A stretch of 64,000 nucleotides of DNA from Anaerocolumna aminovalerica (GCF_900115365.1 NZ_FOWD01000024.1:1-64000); one strand, 5' to 3'. Shown: positions 33,874 through 44,280, numbered from the stretch's first letter. Numbers and translations: made by a program. Notes: generated from the sequence alone by a model not told the origin.

Positions 33874-34725
33874 ATGAAAACATTAGAGAATGCATTACAG
33901 GAGGGCAGAAAGTTTTTAAAAGAGAAGCAGATTGCAGATAGTGATATTGATGCATGGTATCTGTTATCTTTTCTGTTTAAAATGGATCGTGCCCGGTACC
34001 TGATGCATTCTTCTATGCCTATTTCTCAAGTAGAATATCATGAATATATGGAATTAGTAAAGAAACGTGGTAATCATATACCTCTTCAGCATATAACCGG
34101 TGAACAGGAGTTTATGGGGCTTAATTTTAAAGTATCGAAAGACGTATTAATACCAAGGCAGGATACCGAAATATTAGTTCAGGAAGTCCTGAAGACAGCT
34201 GAGGGAAAAAACGTATTGGATATGTGTACTGGCTCCGGTTGCATTATTATTAGTTTGGATAAACTGGGGAATATTAAGTCAGGAGTTGGTGTGGATATAT
34301 CAGAAGCAGCCTTAAAGATTGCAAATGAAAACAATACCCGATTGGAAACCAAGGTGCAATTCCTGCAAAGTAATTTATTTGAACAGGTACGTGGCAAATA
34401 CGATATTATTGTATCCAACCCGCCTTATATTCCAACTTCTGATATAGAAACCTTAATGGATGAGGTAAAAGAACATGAACCCCCCATTGCTTTAGATGGT
34501 AAAGAAGACGGTTTATACTTCTATAGATGCATTCTGTCAGAAGGAACCGAATATATGAATCCGGGAGGATTCATTTTCTTTGAAATAGGATGGGATCAAG
34601 GCATGGCAGTAAGCCGGCTTCTGAAAGAAAAGGGTTTTCAGGATATTCGTATTATTAAGGACTTAGCAGGTTTAGACCGGGTTGTTACAGGCAGATATGT
34701 AAACCAAGAGGAACCCTTCACTTAG
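33874..34725 (+). CDS. prmC: Peptide chain release factor N5-glutamine methyltransferase
   Basis: Methylates the GGQ glutamine of release factors. 283 residues. N-terminal helical domain, then PLQHITGEQEFMGLNF, the SAM-binding VLDMCTGSGCIIISL, and the catalytic NPPYIP that holds the glutamine. It starts 6 nt after the DUF1385 gene and lies directly upstream of its substrate gene prfA, the usual pairing. Confidence 0.96.
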   Translation: MKTLENALQEGRKFLKEKQIADSDIDAWYLLSFLFKMDRARYLMHSSMPISQVEYHEYMELVKKRGNHIPLQHITGEQEFMGLNFKVSKDVLIPRQDTEILVQEVLKTAEGKNVLDMCTGSGCIIISLDKLGNIKSGVGVDISEAALKIANENNTRLETKVQFLQSNLFEQVRGKYDIIVSNPPYIPTSDIETLMDEVKEHEPPIALDGKEDGLYFYRCILSEGTEYMNPGGFIFFEIGWDQGMAVSRLLKEKGFQDIRIIKDLAGLDRVVTGRYVNQEEPFT

Positions 34726-34794
34726 CGTTGCGAATATAATTTGATACAAATCAATAGAATTTATAAATGAAAGTTATTATTGGAGGAATATGTA

Positions 34795-35871
34795 ATGTTT
34801 GATAAATTAGAGGATCTTTTAATAAGATATGAAGAAATCATTCAAGAATTAAATGATCCGGGAGTTATAAATGATCAAAATAAGTATCGTAAGCTTATGA
34901 AGGAACAGAGTGACTTAAGTGCTATTGTAGATAAATATAAAGAATATAAGGCTACAAAAGAAGCCATTGATGACAGCCTAAAGATGTTAGAAGAAGAAAA
35001 AGATGAAGAAATGCGTGAACTTGCCAAGGAAGAGTTAAATGATTGCAAGCAAAGGCTAATCGAAATTGAAAATGATCTGAAGATTCTTCTTTTACCAAAA
35101 GATCCTAATGACGAAAAGAATGTTATTGTTGAAATCCGTGGTGGTGCCGGAGGAGACGAAGCAGCATTATTTGCAGCTGAGCTTTTTAGAATGTACTCCA
35201 AGTATGCAGAAAGCCAACGTTGGAAGATTGATATGATAAACTTAAATGAAAATGGTTTAGGCGGATTTAAAGAAGTTGTATTTATGATTAATGGTAAAGG
35301 CGTATATTCCCGTATGAAATACGAAAGCGGTGTACACAGAGTACAAAGAATTCCGGTAACAGAATCCGGCGGACGTATTCATACCTCTACTACAACTGTA
35401 GCTATAATGCCTGAAGCAGAAGAAGTTGAAGTAGAACTTGATTTAAATGATTGTAAATTTGATGTATTCCGTGCCTCCGGTAACGGAGGACAGTGCGTTA
35501 ATACAACTGACTCCGCAGTACGTCTTACTCATATACCTACTGGTATCGTAATCTCCTGTCAGGATGAAAAATCTCAGTTGAAGAACAGAGATAAAGCCTT
35601 AAAGGTATTACGTGCGAAACTTTATGAATTAGAGCTGGAAAAGGCTCATAGTGCTGAAGCGGAAGCCAGAAGAAGCCAGGTTGGAACAGGAGACCGTTCT
35701 GAAAAAATCAGAACCTATAATTTTCCGCAAGGACGTGTAACGGATCATAGAATTAAGCTAACACTTCATAGACTTGACGATATTTTAAATGGAGATTTGG
35801 ATGAAGTTATTGACAGCTTAACTGCAGCTGATCAGGCGGCTAAATTAAGTAAAATGAATGAAAGCCAATAA
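34795..35871 (+). CDS. prfA: Peptide chain release factor 1
   Basis: Reads UAA and UAG stop codons. 358 residues. The codon-recognition tripeptide PVT is in [14 protein letters not shown] (PxT class of RF1, not SPF of RF2). The catalytic GGQ appears in [21 protein letters not shown]. The ATG at 34795 has GGAGG upstream; ATG-like codons before it are within the ribosome-binding region. Confidence 0.97.
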   Translation: MFDKLEDLLIRYEEIIQELNDPGVINDQNKYRKLMKEQSDLSAIVDKYKEYKATKEAIDDSLKMLEEEKDEEMRELAKEELNDCKQRLIEIENDLKILLLPKDPNDEKNVIVEIRGGAGGDEAALFAAELFRMYSKYAESQRWKIDMINLNENGLGGFKEVVFMINGKGVYSRMKYESGVHRVQRIPVTESGGRIHTSTTTVAIMPEAEEVEVELDLNDCKFDVFRASGNGGQCVNTTDSAVRLTHIPTGIVISCQDEKSQLKNRDKALKVLRAKLYELELEKAHSAEAEARRSQVGTGDRSEKIRTYNFPQGRVTDHRIKLTLHRLDDILNGDLDEVIDSLTAADQAAKLSKMNESQ

Positions 35872-35951
35872 GATGAGTGAAATGGCTTAGTCGGTATTTA
35901 AGTTAATGCATAAATAGAAATCTAAAATGAAATAAGGCAAGAGGAATAAGT

Positions 35952-36740
35952 ATGATCAGCAGTATTTCTAATGGGCAGATTAAAAATATAATACAATTGC
36001 AGAAAAAATCCAAAGCCAGAGCAGAACAAGGTGCCTTTGTAATAGAGGGAATTAAAATGTTCGAGGAATCAGTGGCTTTTGGAAAACTTATAAAAGCATA
36101 TGTTTCAAATAGCTTTTATGAGGAAAAAGTTTTAGAGGATCCGGACTATTTCAGGATTATCCCATATGAAATAGTAGAAGATACCGTATTAAAAGAAGCT
36201 TCCGATACTTTAACCCCTCAAGGAATTATGGCTATTGTAAAGAAACCGGAATATAATCTAGAAGATATGCTTCAGGCCCCTAATGCTAATTTAGTAATAT
36301 TAGAAGACCTTAGGGATCCCGGAAATCTTGGAACTATCCTTCGTACAGCAGAGGGTGCTGGGGTAACGGGAATTATTCTCAGCAAAACCTCTGTAGATAT
36401 GTATAATCCAAAAGTAATCCGTTCCACCATGGGTGCTATCTACCGAATGCCTTTTGTTTATGCAGAGGACTTAAAAGAAGCAATTGTCAAAGTGAAGGAG
36501 CATAATATAGCTATATATGCAGCACATCTGTCGGCTGATTGTTATTATGATGAAATAGATTATAAAGGAAAAAGTGCCATTCTGATTGGTAACGAAGCCA
36601 ACGGCTTAAGTGATGAAATCACCCAAATGGCAACAAAATATATAAAAATCCCTATGGAGGGAAATGTAGAATCTTTAAACGCAGCAATTGCGGCGTCGGT
36701 TTTGATGTATGAAATATATCGTCAAAAAAGAGTGAGATAA
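35952..36740 (+). CDS. TrmH/SpoU family RNA 2'-O-methyltransferase
   Basis: 262-residue SPOUT methyltransferase for rRNA or tRNA ribose. An N-terminal substrate-binding domain (residues 1-95) precedes the knotted domain with motif 1 EDLRDPGNLGTILRTAEGAG, motif 2 LIGNEANGLSDE and motif 3 IPMEGNVESLNAAIAASVLMYE. RlmB-, TrmH- or YsgA-like assignment cannot be separated here. It closes the rpmE-prfA block. Confidence 0.93.
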   Translation: MISSISNGQIKNIIQLQKKSKARAEQGAFVIEGIKMFEESVAFGKLIKAYVSNSFYEEKVLEDPDYFRIIPYEIVEDTVLKEASDTLTPQGIMAIVKKPEYNLEDMLQAPNANLVILEDLRDPGNLGTILRTAEGAGVTGIILSKTSVDMYNPKVIRSTMGAIYRMPFVYAEDLKEAIVKVKEHNIAIYAAHLSADCYYDEIDYKGKSAILIGNEANGLSDEITQMATKYIKIPMEGNVESLNAAIAASVLMYEIYRQKRVR

Positions 36741-36982
36741 TATATAAAATTATCGGCTGTTTTAATACTATAAAATCAGATTCATGAATAATTAAACAAT
36801 ATAAGGTTGGTATGAAAATACCAATCTTTTTAATGTTAGGAAATTTATAGGTTGTTAACGAAACATAAATTACTACTATTGGGAAATAATAAATGTATAA
36901 TATGTTAAACTAATCTTGTATATTATGGTAATATGAAGTAAAATAAAATTACCATAGTGAGAATAAGGGGGTGCTTTACAAG

Positions 36983-37420
36983 ATGGATTCTATGTACTGG
37001 TTAGTGATTTTAGCAATATTCTTACTAATAGAAATTATCACACTGGGTCTGACTACCATATGGTTTGCCGGTGGTTCTCTCGTATCTTTTTTCCTTTCCC
37101 TGCTGGTAGATAACATGATATTAGAAATAACTGTATGCTTAGTCGTTTCATTTTTACTGTTGTTTTTTACAAGGCCTGTTGCAAAAAAATATTTTAATAA
37201 ACAACGTGTTAAGACAAATATTGATTTGCTTATAGGTAAAGAGGTGAAAGTGATAGAAACTATTGATAATTTAAATGGTAAGGGATGGGTCTTACTTAAT
37301 GGGCAGGAATGGATGGCCAGAGCGGTGAATGATGATACAATCATTCCGGAAGGCGAAAGAGTAATTGTAAGAAAAGTTTCAGGTGTAAAATTAATTGTTG
37401 ATATAAAGGAGGAAATATAG
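36983..37420 (+). CDS. NfeD family membrane protein
   Basis: About 145 residues with three to four membrane helices in the first 75 residues (WLVILAIFLLIEIITLGLTT and following), then a soluble OB-fold domain (LLIGKEVKVIETIDN..GWVLLNGQEWMARA). Short NfeD proteins partner SPFH proteins in membrane microdomains. The ATG at 36983 is 9 nt after GGGGGTG; a GTG at 36971 overlaps that site. The SPFH gene starts right after it. Confidence 0.85.
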   Translation: MDSMYWLVILAIFLLIEIITLGLTTIWFAGGSLVSFFLSLLVDNMILEITVCLVVSFLLLFFTRPVAKKYFNKQRVKTNIDLLIGKEVKVIETIDNLNGKGWVLLNGQEWMARAVNDDTIIPEGERVIVRKVSGVKLIVDIKEEI

Positions 37421-37421
37421 T

Positions 37422-38342
37422 ATGGAGATTGTACTTATTATTTTAGGTGTTATTGTTTTACTCATTCTTGCATCCAGCATCAAAATTGTACCACAGGCTA
37501 CGGCTTATGTAATCGAGCGTCTTGGTGGATATCAGACTACATTAGATGTAGGTATTCATTTTATTATACCCCTTATAGATAAAGTAGCAAAAAGGGTATC
37601 CTTAAAAGAGCAGGTAGCCGATTTTGCTCCTCAGCCGGTTATTACTAAGGATAATGTAACTATGAAAATCGATACGGTATTATTTTTTCAGATTACAGAT
37701 CCGAAGTTATATACCTACGGTGTTGAGAGGCCCTTAATGGCTATCGAGAATTTATCCGCCACTACATTACGTAATATTATTGGTGATTTGGAATTGGATG
37801 AAACTTTGACTTCCAGAGAAATTATTAATACGAAGATGCGTGTATCTCTTGATATTGCAACAGACCCCTGGGGAATCAAGGTAACTCGTGTAGAACTAAA
37901 GAATATTATTCCCCCAACTGCTATTCAGGATGCTATGGAGAAGCAAATGAAAGCAGAGAGGGAAAGAAGAGAAGCAATTCTTCGTGCAGAGGGTGAGAAA
38001 ACTTCTGCTATTTTGGTTGCCGAAGGTAAGAAACAGGCAGTGATACTTGAAGCGGAAGCATCAAAAGAAGCTGCCATATTACGGGCAGAAGCACAAAAAG
38101 AAGCGACCATTAGAGAAGCAGAAGGTCAGGCAGAAGCGATACTTGCTGTACAAAAGGCTAATGCAGACGGTATTCGTTTCTTAAATGAATCTCAGCCGGG
38201 AAATGCAGTGCTTCAATTAAAGAGTCTGGAAGCCTTTGCAAAAGCTGCAGATGGTAAAGCAACAAAGATTATAATTCCTTCTGAAATTCAAGGAATTGCA
38301 GGTCTTGTAAAATCTTTAACAGAAGTAAGCAAGGAAGATTAA
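37422..38342 (+). CDS. SPFH/band-7 family protein (stomatin/QmcA-like)
   Basis: 306 residues: an N-terminal membrane anchor (about 3-20), SPFH domain (KIVPQATAYVIERLGGYQTTLDVGIHFIIPLIDKV...), then an Ala/Glu-rich coiled coil (about 165-245: ILRAEGEKTSAILVAEGKK and further repeats). Such proteins form ring-like oligomers or scaffolds at the membrane and often work with NfeD. Start 2 nt after the nfeD-like stop, with AAGGAGG inside that gene's end, so the two are coupled. Confidence 0.93.
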   Translation: MEIVLIILGVIVLLILASSIKIVPQATAYVIERLGGYQTTLDVGIHFIIPLIDKVAKRVSLKEQVADFAPQPVITKDNVTMKIDTVLFFQITDPKLYTYGVERPLMAIENLSATTLRNIIGDLELDETLTSREIINTKMRVSLDIATDPWGIKVTRVELKNIIPPTAIQDAMEKQMKAERERREAILRAEGEKTSAILVAEGKKQAVILEAEASKEAAILRAEAQKEATIREAEGQAEAILAVQKANADGIRFLNESQPGNAVLQLKSLEAFAKAADGKATKIIIPSEIQGIAGLVKSLTEVSKED

Positions 38343-38431
38343 TAAAAAAGGGAGCAGAATCATTCTTGTATGATTTGTTAACCACAACACTGGTTTTATA
38401 GAAAATAAATTTGTAACCAATAAAAATTAAT

Positions 38432-38545
38432 TTAATGCCTGATATTTAAAAAATCTGAGTAATTATAAGGGCTGGAGGAAAGAAAAAAGATATTATTTTC
38501 CTACAGGCTCAGAGGATTTAATGTCAGGCATTATTTTTATTTAAC
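38432..38545. terminator. Long inverted repeat after SPFH gene
   Basis: AATGCCTGA (from 38434) pairs with TCAGGCATT (38524-38532); further inward AAATC/GATTT, CTGAG/CTCAG and AGGAAA/TTTCCT arms continue the stem. T-rich ATTTTTATTT follows. It is probably a large terminator. Confidence 0.6.
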
Positions 38546-38571
38546 AAAAAAAACTTTAAATTTCCATTTTT

Positions 38572-38627
38572 TTTAAGATAATCTTAAGAATTCTTGTCTT
38601 GATAATAAAATCCCTTTGAGCTATTAT
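38572..38627 (+). promoter_or_regulatory. Promoter and direct-repeat box of LTA-synthase-like gene
   Basis: TTGATA (38599-38604) and TATTAT (38622-38627) are 17 nt apart. Directly upstream TTTAAGA (38572-38578) and CTTAAGA (38583-38589) repeat with an 11-nt period, as for an OmpR-type activator. The same box type is found after vanS. Confidence 0.55.
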
Positions 38628-38699
38628 ATAAAAGGAGTAGGATGAGGATTTAAGAACAGATGGTACTCTGTTGAAATTGATAAAAGGAGTGCATATATA

Positions 38700-40619
38700 A
38701 TGAAACAGTACAAAAAGATTTTACAATCGCCTTATATGATTTTGCTTTTATTTACAATAAAGCTAATTATATATTATGGATTGATTGATGCCAATATTCT
38801 GGATAGTTTTATTATTATAGTAAGTATTATAACTCTTGGCATCATTTTTATAGGCATTAGCAGAATTAAATTTAAACATAAAAAGGGATTATTTTTAATA
38901 GTATATAGCTTAGTCAGTTTATTGATGTTTGCTGATTCCATGTATTATAATTATTATAATCAAACAGTGTCCATCAAGCAACTTTGGCAGGCAAAGAATG
39001 TTGCTGCCGTACCGGATAGCTTTTTTGCAACACTAATACCTGCAAGTTTTCTGTTGTTCTTAGATATTCCCTTTGTCTACTATTATTTTAAAAAGCATAC
39101 CGATGACATCAGTACGAAAAATAGCTGGAGTTTTAAAAGAGAAATGAAGTATTTAATAGCAGGCTTATGTGCTATTTTTGCTTTATTGGTTGTAAATCCA
39201 TTAGATAGTGTAGCTATTGACAAAGTAAACAGTGTAGAGTTTTTTACGAACCATGTAAATGATATCTATAATGCCGTTGCAGATAATATAGTAACAGAAG
39301 AAATACCGGTGGAAGAGGTCTTGGAAGTGGTAGAAGAGGTTGCCCCCAAGGAAGAAGGTATGTCCCTGCAAGGTATTGGAAAAGACAAAAATTTAATATT
39401 ACTTCAAGTGGAAGCTTTGCAAAACTTTGTTCTTGGTGCAGAATACAATGGGCAAATACTAACACCTAATTTGAATTCCTTAATCGGCAAAGACTCTATA
39501 TATTTTAATAGGTATTATAGTACCATAGGGAAAGGAAATACTGTTGATGCGGAATTTGCTACCTTAAATAGCTTATATCCTGTTATTGATAGGGAGTGCT
39601 ATACGTTATATGAAAAGAATACTTTTTATGGACTTCCCTGGATCTTACGGGAAAAGGGATACAGCACTTTGGCTATCCACGGTTATGAAGGAGCGTTTTG
39701 GAATAGGGAAGCAGCTTATCCGGGGCAGGGCATTGAAGAATTTTATAGTATGGAAGATCTGGATGCAAGTGAAACAATTGGATTAGGTATCTCAGATAAG
39801 TCCATGTTTAAACAGGCAATTGATATATTAGAGGAAGAAAAAGAACCTTTCTTTAGTTTTATTATTACTTTAACCAGTCATCATCCTTATCTTTTGGATG
39901 AGGAATATAATACCTTAGTACTTCGGGAAGAAGATAAGGACACGAAGTTTGGTTCTTACCTGCAAACCATTCATTATATGGATGAAGCCCTTGGACAATT
40001 TATTGCTGATTTAAAAGAAAAGGGACTTTACGAGGATACGGTAATTGCTATATATGGTGATCATCATGGTTTAAATAAAAACATGGATAACAACCAAGAA
40101 AAGATGGAAGAGTTTTTGGGGAGAGAATATGATTATGATGAAATGCTAAGGGTACCTTTAATCATACATGTTCCCGGAAGCAATGTATATAGAACCGTAT
40201 CAACAACAGGTGGGCAAATTGATTTTCTCCCCACCATTGCCAATATTATGGGACTGAAAATAGATCATCCTTATATTTTAGGTCAGGATTTAGTGAATGC
40301 CAAAGAAGGTTTCGCAGCGTTTACGGCATATTTATTTGAAGGGTCCTTTATACACAATAATGTTATGTTTGAAATATCCAGAGAAGGTGTCTTTGAAGGA
40401 AGCAGAGCTTGGGACGTGGGAACCCATGAAGAATTGGATGGGTCACTTTTTGAAGAGGATTATAATAGAACTGTTAAAATAAAGAAGACCTCAAAAGAAA
40501 TATTAGATCGGGATTTAATTGCAGAATATATGGAAGATAAAAATAGTTCTGATCATTCCTATGAGGAAAAGTACAATACAGATACTAAGAGTAATATAGA
40601 AGAAAACAATTATAGATAA
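38700..40619 (+). CDS. LTA synthase family sulfatase-fold membrane enzyme
   Basis: Lipoteichoic-acid-synthase-like phosphoglycerol transferase of 639 residues. Four or five N-terminal helices (about 12-175) are followed by an extracellular alkaline-phosphatase/sulfatase domain. The nucleophile is Thr281 in GKGNTVDAEF; metal ligands appear in LLQVEALQNF, later IYGDHHG, and SHHPYL. Clostridial LTA is not always poly-glycerol-phosphate, so the exact polymer is unclear. The C terminus has a charged, Asp/Asn-rich tail. It stands alone, with a terminator after it. No leader peptidase site was judged. Confidence 0.9.
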   Translation: MKQYKKILQSPYMILLLFTIKLIIYYGLIDANILDSFIIIVSIITLGIIFIGISRIKFKHKKGLFLIVYSLVSLLMFADSMYYNYYNQTVSIKQLWQAKNVAAVPDSFFATLIPASFLLFLDIPFVYYYFKKHTDDISTKNSWSFKREMKYLIAGLCAIFALLVVNPLDSVAIDKVNSVEFFTNHVNDIYNAVADNIVTEEIPVEEVLEVVEEVAPKEEGMSLQGIGKDKNLILLQVEALQNFVLGAEYNGQILTPNLNSLIGKDSIYFNRYYSTIGKGNTVDAEFATLNSLYPVIDRECYTLYEKNTFYGLPWILREKGYSTLAIHGYEGAFWNREAAYPGQGIEEFYSMEDLDASETIGLGISDKSMFKQAIDILEEEKEPFFSFIITLTSHHPYLLDEEYNTLVLREEDKDTKFGSYLQTIHYMDEALGQFIADLKEKGLYEDTVIAIYGDHHGLNKNMDNNQEKMEEFLGREYDYDEMLRVPLIIHVPGSNVYRTVSTTGGQIDFLPTIANIMGLKIDHPYILGQDLVNAKEGFAAFTAYLFEGSFIHNNVMFEISREGVFEGSRAWDVGTHEELDGSLFEEDYNRTVKIKKTSKEILDRDLIAEYMEDKNSSDHSYEEKYNTDTKSNIEENNYR

Positions 40620-40632
40620 TTAATTTATTCAA

Positions 40633-40676
40633 GGAAGTTCTACACTTTTTATATCAGTGTTAGAACTTCCTTTTAA
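40633..40676 (+). terminator. Terminator after LTA-synthase-like gene
   Basis: GGAAGTTCTACACT (40633-40646) pairs with AGTGTTAGAACTTCC (40656-40670) with one bulge, followed by TTTT. Confidence 0.88.
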
Positions 40677-40692
40677 AATTTACAAAAATATA

Positions 40693-40721
40693 TTGACAAA
40701 AAAATAAAAATTAAGTACCAT
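40693..40721 (+). promoter_or_regulatory. Probable promoter of argF
   Basis: TTGACA (40693-40698) and TACCAT (40716-40721) with a 17-nt spacer. AT-rich near-palindromic sequence follows (40723-40765), which could hold an arginine-repressor box, but no clear consensus was found. Confidence 0.5.
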
Positions 40722-40815
40722 GTATAAATAAACATTAATATTTATAAATATAATATATAGTCATTATTAAAAATGAAGCCTAAATTATTATTTCATTTTA
40801 TAAAGGAGGATTTGT

Positions 40816-41751
40816 ATGAATTTGAAAGGGCGTAGTTTACTAACATTAAAAGATTTTACACCAGCAGAGATTGAATATTTAATAGATTTAGCGGCAGACT
40901 TAAAAAGAAAAAAGAAACAGGGTATTACGGGAAATAGTTTAAAAGGTAAGAATATTGCATTAATATTTGAAAAACCTTCCACCAGAACCAGATGTGCATT
41001 TACAGTGGGATGTGTTGACGAAGGGGGACATCCTGAATATTTAGGTAAAAATGACATACAATTGGGGCATAAGGAAAGCATTGAAGATACTGCAAGAGTA
41101 CTAGGAAGAATCTTTGATGGGATTGAATTTCGAGGATTTAAGCAAGATACCGTTGAAAAACTTGCCAAATACAGTGGAGTACCTGTTTGGAATGGTTTAA
41201 CAGACTTATACCATCCAACACAGATTTTAGCAGATTTTTTAACATTAAAGGAGCAATTTGGGAAGTTATCAGGACTTCATTTGATATTTGTGGGAGACGG
41301 CAGAAATAATATGGCAAATAGTTTAATGATCGGTTCCGGTAAATTAGGTATTAATTTTACTATTCTTGCTCCAAAATCCTTATGGCCGGAAGGGGAGTTA
41401 GTAAAGACCTGCAAAGAATATGCAGATGCCGCAGGCAGCACAATAACAATCACAGATAACATAGAAGCGGTAAAAGGTGCAGACGCTATTTATACGGATG
41501 TATGGTGCTCCATGGGTGAGGAGGACCTTGCAGCAGAACGTATCGCGCTTCTAAGACCTTATCAGGTAAATCAGGCTCTAATGGAGAAGACGGGTAAGAA
41601 AGAGACGATTTTCTTACATTGCCTTCCGGCAGTAAAAGGAAACGAAGTTACAGAAGATGTTTTTGAAAAACACAGTGAAGTTGTTTTTGATGAAGCGGAA
41701 AACCGCATGCATACCATAAAGGCGGTTATGGTTGCTACACTTGGTAATTAG
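40816..41751 (+). CDS. argF: Ornithine carbamoyltransferase
   Basis: Makes citrulline from ornithine and carbamoyl phosphate. 311 residues. Carbamoyl-phosphate loop [12 protein letters not shown] (Ser55-Arg59), [14 protein letters not shown], the ornithine-binding region NNMANSLM, and [15 protein letters not shown] are all typical. It may be biosynthetic (argF) or catabolic (arcB). No arginine deiminase or other arg genes are nearby, so the biosynthetic name is a default. The ATG follows AAGGAGG. Confidence 0.94.
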   Translation: MNLKGRSLLTLKDFTPAEIEYLIDLAADLKRKKKQGITGNSLKGKNIALIFEKPSTRTRCAFTVGCVDEGGHPEYLGKNDIQLGHKESIEDTARVLGRIFDGIEFRGFKQDTVEKLAKYSGVPVWNGLTDLYHPTQILADFLTLKEQFGKLSGLHLIFVGDGRNNMANSLMIGSGKLGINFTILAPKSLWPEGELVKTCKEYADAAGSTITITDNIEAVKGADAIYTDVWCSMGEEDLAAERIALLRPYQVNQALMEKTGKKETIFLHCLPAVKGNEVTEDVFEKHSEVVFDEAENRMHTIKAVMVATLGN

Positions 41752-41779
41752 TTAAAGGACGTTTCTGAAAAAGGATAGA

Positions 41780-41813
41780 GAACTCCGAAAGTCAACCATG
41801 ACTTTCGGAGTTC
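41780..41813 (+). terminator. Hairpin after argF
   Basis: GAACTCCGAAAGTCA (41780-41794) pairs perfectly with TGACTTTCGGAGTTC (41799-41813) around a 4-nt loop. There is no real T-run, so termination efficiency is uncertain. Confidence 0.6.
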
Positions 41814-41968
41814 AATTTACGTTATAAGGCAAAATTAAGTACTTAAGTAGGATGTTGTATTGTTGAAAATCTCAGTATATTTTTTTTACTATTTATCAGT
41901 TTTAAATGGAAAAAATATTATCATAGGTTGTCTTAAATTTACTTGAATTATTTTATATTTCCGTTTAT

Positions 41969-42104
41969 GATATAATACAAACGGAATGAGGAAGGTGCAA
42001 GCTTGCTTGCAAATTCCGATTGGAGTGCCAAGATCATGAACATTTTTTATGTTCATGATATAATACAAACGGAATGAGGAAGATGCAAGCTTGCTTGCAA
42101 ATTA
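41969..42104 (+). repeat. 88-bp promoter/hairpin unit in tandem (copy B, 1.6 units)
   Basis: Units start at 41969 and 42057, again exactly 88 nt apart, with GATATAATACAAACGGAATG, GAGGAAG, then a GCAAGC..GCTTGC hairpin. The linker AGTGCCAAGATCATGAAC is identical to copy A. TTCCGTTT (41959-41966) and AAACGGAA flank the first TATAAT. The last unit ends 25 nt before the gene at 42129. Confidence 0.8.
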
Positions 42105-42128
42105 AAAAGTTTAACCGAAAGGGTATGG

Positions 42129-42479
42129 ATGACTATGTATCAGGATAAGATGGTTTTATGTGCCAGCAGTTCTTATGAGCATAAATTTTATTTAAATGAA
42201 GATTTTGATTCGCTTCCGGAATCTATTAAAGAGGAATTAAAAATCATGTGTGTTTTATATACAGAAGATGTAGGAGGTGTTCTTACATTAGAGTTTGATG
42301 AAGAAGGTGACTTGATGTTCAATGTGACTAGTGATGAGGGAGATCTTCTTTTCGATGAAATTGGAAGTGTCCTTAAGATAAAGGAAATCAGACAGAAAAA
42401 AGAAGAGCTTTTGGAAGCATTGGAATTATATTATAAAGTGTTTTTTTTAGGTGAAGATGTTGATTTAGAAGATAAATAG
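42129..42479 (+). CDS. Small acidic conserved protein (DUF6145/DUF1292-like)
   Basis: 116 residues, strongly acidic. Segments [42 protein letters not shown] recall a small Lachnospiraceae family that I associate with DUF6145, but I cannot verify the number. No catalytic motif, membrane segment or cysteine pair is seen. The start at 42129 follows AAAGGG; an overlapping ATG is at 42135. It is the first gene of a run with coaX, dusB and a YvyF-like gene (gaps 14-35 nt), so it is likely part of that operon. Confidence 0.6.
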   Translation: MTMYQDKMVLCASSSYEHKFYLNEDFDSLPESIKEELKIMCVLYTEDVGGVLTLEFDEEGDLMFNVTSDEGDLLFDEIGSVLKIKEIRQKKEELLEALELYYKVFFLGEDVDLEDK

Positions 42480-42493
42480 AATGGAGGTTTGTT

Positions 42494-43264
42494 ATGTTAC
42501 TGGTAATTGATGTGGGAAATACCAATGTTACATTAGGTATATTTAAAGAGGATGTTTTAATTTCTAACTTCCGTATTACAACAAGAATAGCAAGAACCTC
42601 TGATGAATATGGAATTATAATTTATGATTTATTGAAAATAAAAGGAATAGATTTTACCCAGATTAAAGCGGCAGCAATAGCTTCTGTAGTACCAGGTATT
42701 ATGCATTCTCTAAAGTCTGCAATTATAAAGTATCTCAACTTAACCCCTTTTGTAATTGGTACAGGAACAAAAACCGGCATTAAGATAGTTACTCCAAATC
42801 CGAAAGAAATCGGCTCGGATCGTATTGTTGATGCAGTAGCGGCTTATGATTTATATGGAGGACCTTTAATCGTGATTGATTTTGGGACGGCAACTACCTA
42901 TGATCTTATTACAGAAGACGGCTCTTTCCTTGCAGGAATTACAAGTCCGGGTATCCGCATATGTGCTGATGCTTTATGGCAACAAACTGCAAGACTGCCG
43001 GAAATCGAAATTAAGAAGCCGGATTCCATTTTAGCAAAAGAAACTATTTCCAGTATGCAGGCGGGATTAGTTTATGGATATATAGGCCAAACTGAGTATA
43101 TCGTTAAGAAAGTTATAGAAGAATCCGGTATAAAGGGAATCAAAGTCATTGCTACCGGAGGGCTTGGAAAAATTATTGCAGATGAAACAGACGCGATTCA
43201 AATCTTTGATGATAGTCTAACTTTGCAAGGTATTCGTCTCATTTACAATAAGAACAGAATGTAG
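42494..43264 (+). CDS. coaX: Type III pantothenate kinase
   Basis: First step of coenzyme A synthesis. 256 residues. [12 protein letters not shown] (phosphate 1 motif) at 6-17, the [15 protein letters not shown] region with catalytic Asp, [12 protein letters not shown] (phosphate 2) and GITSPGI, ATGGLG near the C terminus. The type III enzyme is not feedback-inhibited by CoA. ATG follows GGAGG. Confidence 0.96.
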   Translation: MLLVIDVGNTNVTLGIFKEDVLISNFRITTRIARTSDEYGIIIYDLLKIKGIDFTQIKAAAIASVVPGIMHSLKSAIIKYLNLTPFVIGTGTKTGIKIVTPNPKEIGSDRIVDAVAAYDLYGGPLIVIDFGTATTYDLITEDGSFLAGITSPGIRICADALWQQTARLPEIEIKKPDSILAKETISSMQAGLVYGYIGQTEYIVKKVIEESGIKGIKVIATGGLGKIIADETDAIQIFDDSLTLQGIRLIYNKNRM

Positions 43265-43284
43265 AACAAAGAGCAGGTAGTTTT

Positions 43285-44256
43285 ATGAGTTTAATGATTG
43301 GAAATATAAAGATAGATGGTAATCTTGTGCTAGGACCTATGGCAGGAGTAACAGACCTGCCATTTCGTCTGTTGTGCAAAGAGCAAGGTGCAGATCTAAT
43401 TTATACTGAAATGGTTAGTGCCAAAGGCATACAATATAATAATAAAAATACAGAGAAGCTTTTAGAAGTTGCAGAAGGAGAAAGGCCGGTTTCCCTGCAA
43501 TTGTTCGGATCAGATCCGTATATTATGAGTGAAACGGCAAAACGTATTGAAGATAAAAACTTTGATATTTTAGATATTAATATGGGATGTCCGGTTCCTA
43601 AAGTAGTTAATAACGGTGAAGGCTCCGGCTTAATGAAAAATCCTAAGTTGGTAGGAGAAATTGTACATGCCGTATCTTCTGCTATTAAAAAGCCTCTTAC
43701 CGTAAAAATACGTAAAGGTTTCACAGAATCTACAACAAATGCAGTAGAAATAGCAAAGATAGCAGAAGCCAATGGAGCAGCAGCCGTTGCTGTTCATGGT
43801 AGAACCCGTGAGCAATATTACAGCGGTGAAGCAGATTGGAAGATTATTAAAGCGGTAAAAGAAGCCGTATCCATACCGGTTATTGGCAATGGAGATGTAA
43901 TTACGCCGGAGAGTGCTACCGCGCTGATAAACGAGACAGGTTGTGATGCTGTTATGATAGCCCGCGGTGCCAGAGGTAATCCATGGATATTTTCTCAAAT
44001 CAAAGAATATTATCAAACAGGTAAGATACCAAAGAAGCCAACTCCCCAAGAAGCAGTAGATATGATGCTTCGTCATGCAAGAATGTCAATTGACTATAAA
44101 GGTGAATATACTGGTATTAGGGAAATGCGAAAACATATTGCTTGGTATACAACAGGATATCCTTTAGCTGCTAAATTAAGAAATCGAGTAAATGAAATTG
44201 AAAGTATAGAACAATTACAAGAATTACTTTTTGAATATTTAAAAAGTATAGGATAA
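43285..44256 (+). CDS. dusB: tRNA-dihydrouridine synthase (DusB type)
   Basis: FMN enzyme that reduces uridine in the tRNA D-loop. 323 residues. LGPMAGVTDLPFRLL at the N terminus, the catalytic Cys in INMGCPVPKVVNNGEGSGLM, KIRKGF, AVHGRTREQYYSG, and GNGDV / MIARGARGNPWIF are all family motifs. It follows coaX by 20 nt. Confidence 0.95.
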   Translation: MSLMIGNIKIDGNLVLGPMAGVTDLPFRLLCKEQGADLIYTEMVSAKGIQYNNKNTEKLLEVAEGERPVSLQLFGSDPYIMSETAKRIEDKNFDILDINMGCPVPKVVNNGEGSGLMKNPKLVGEIVHAVSSAIKKPLTVKIRKGFTESTTNAVEIAKIAEANGAAAVAVHGRTREQYYSGEADWKIIKAVKEAVSIPVIGNGDVITPESATALINETGCDAVMIARGARGNPWIFSQIKEYYQTGKIPKKPTPQEAVDMMLRHARMSIDYKGEYTGIREMRKHIAWYTTGYPLAAKLRNRVNEIESIEQLQELLFEYLKSIG

Positions 44257-44280
44257 ATTTTTTCAACCTGTGAAAGGAGC

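Noticed and set aside
40723-40765. ArgR operator before argF
   Set aside because: AT-rich near-palindromes are present but no convincing arginine box consensus.
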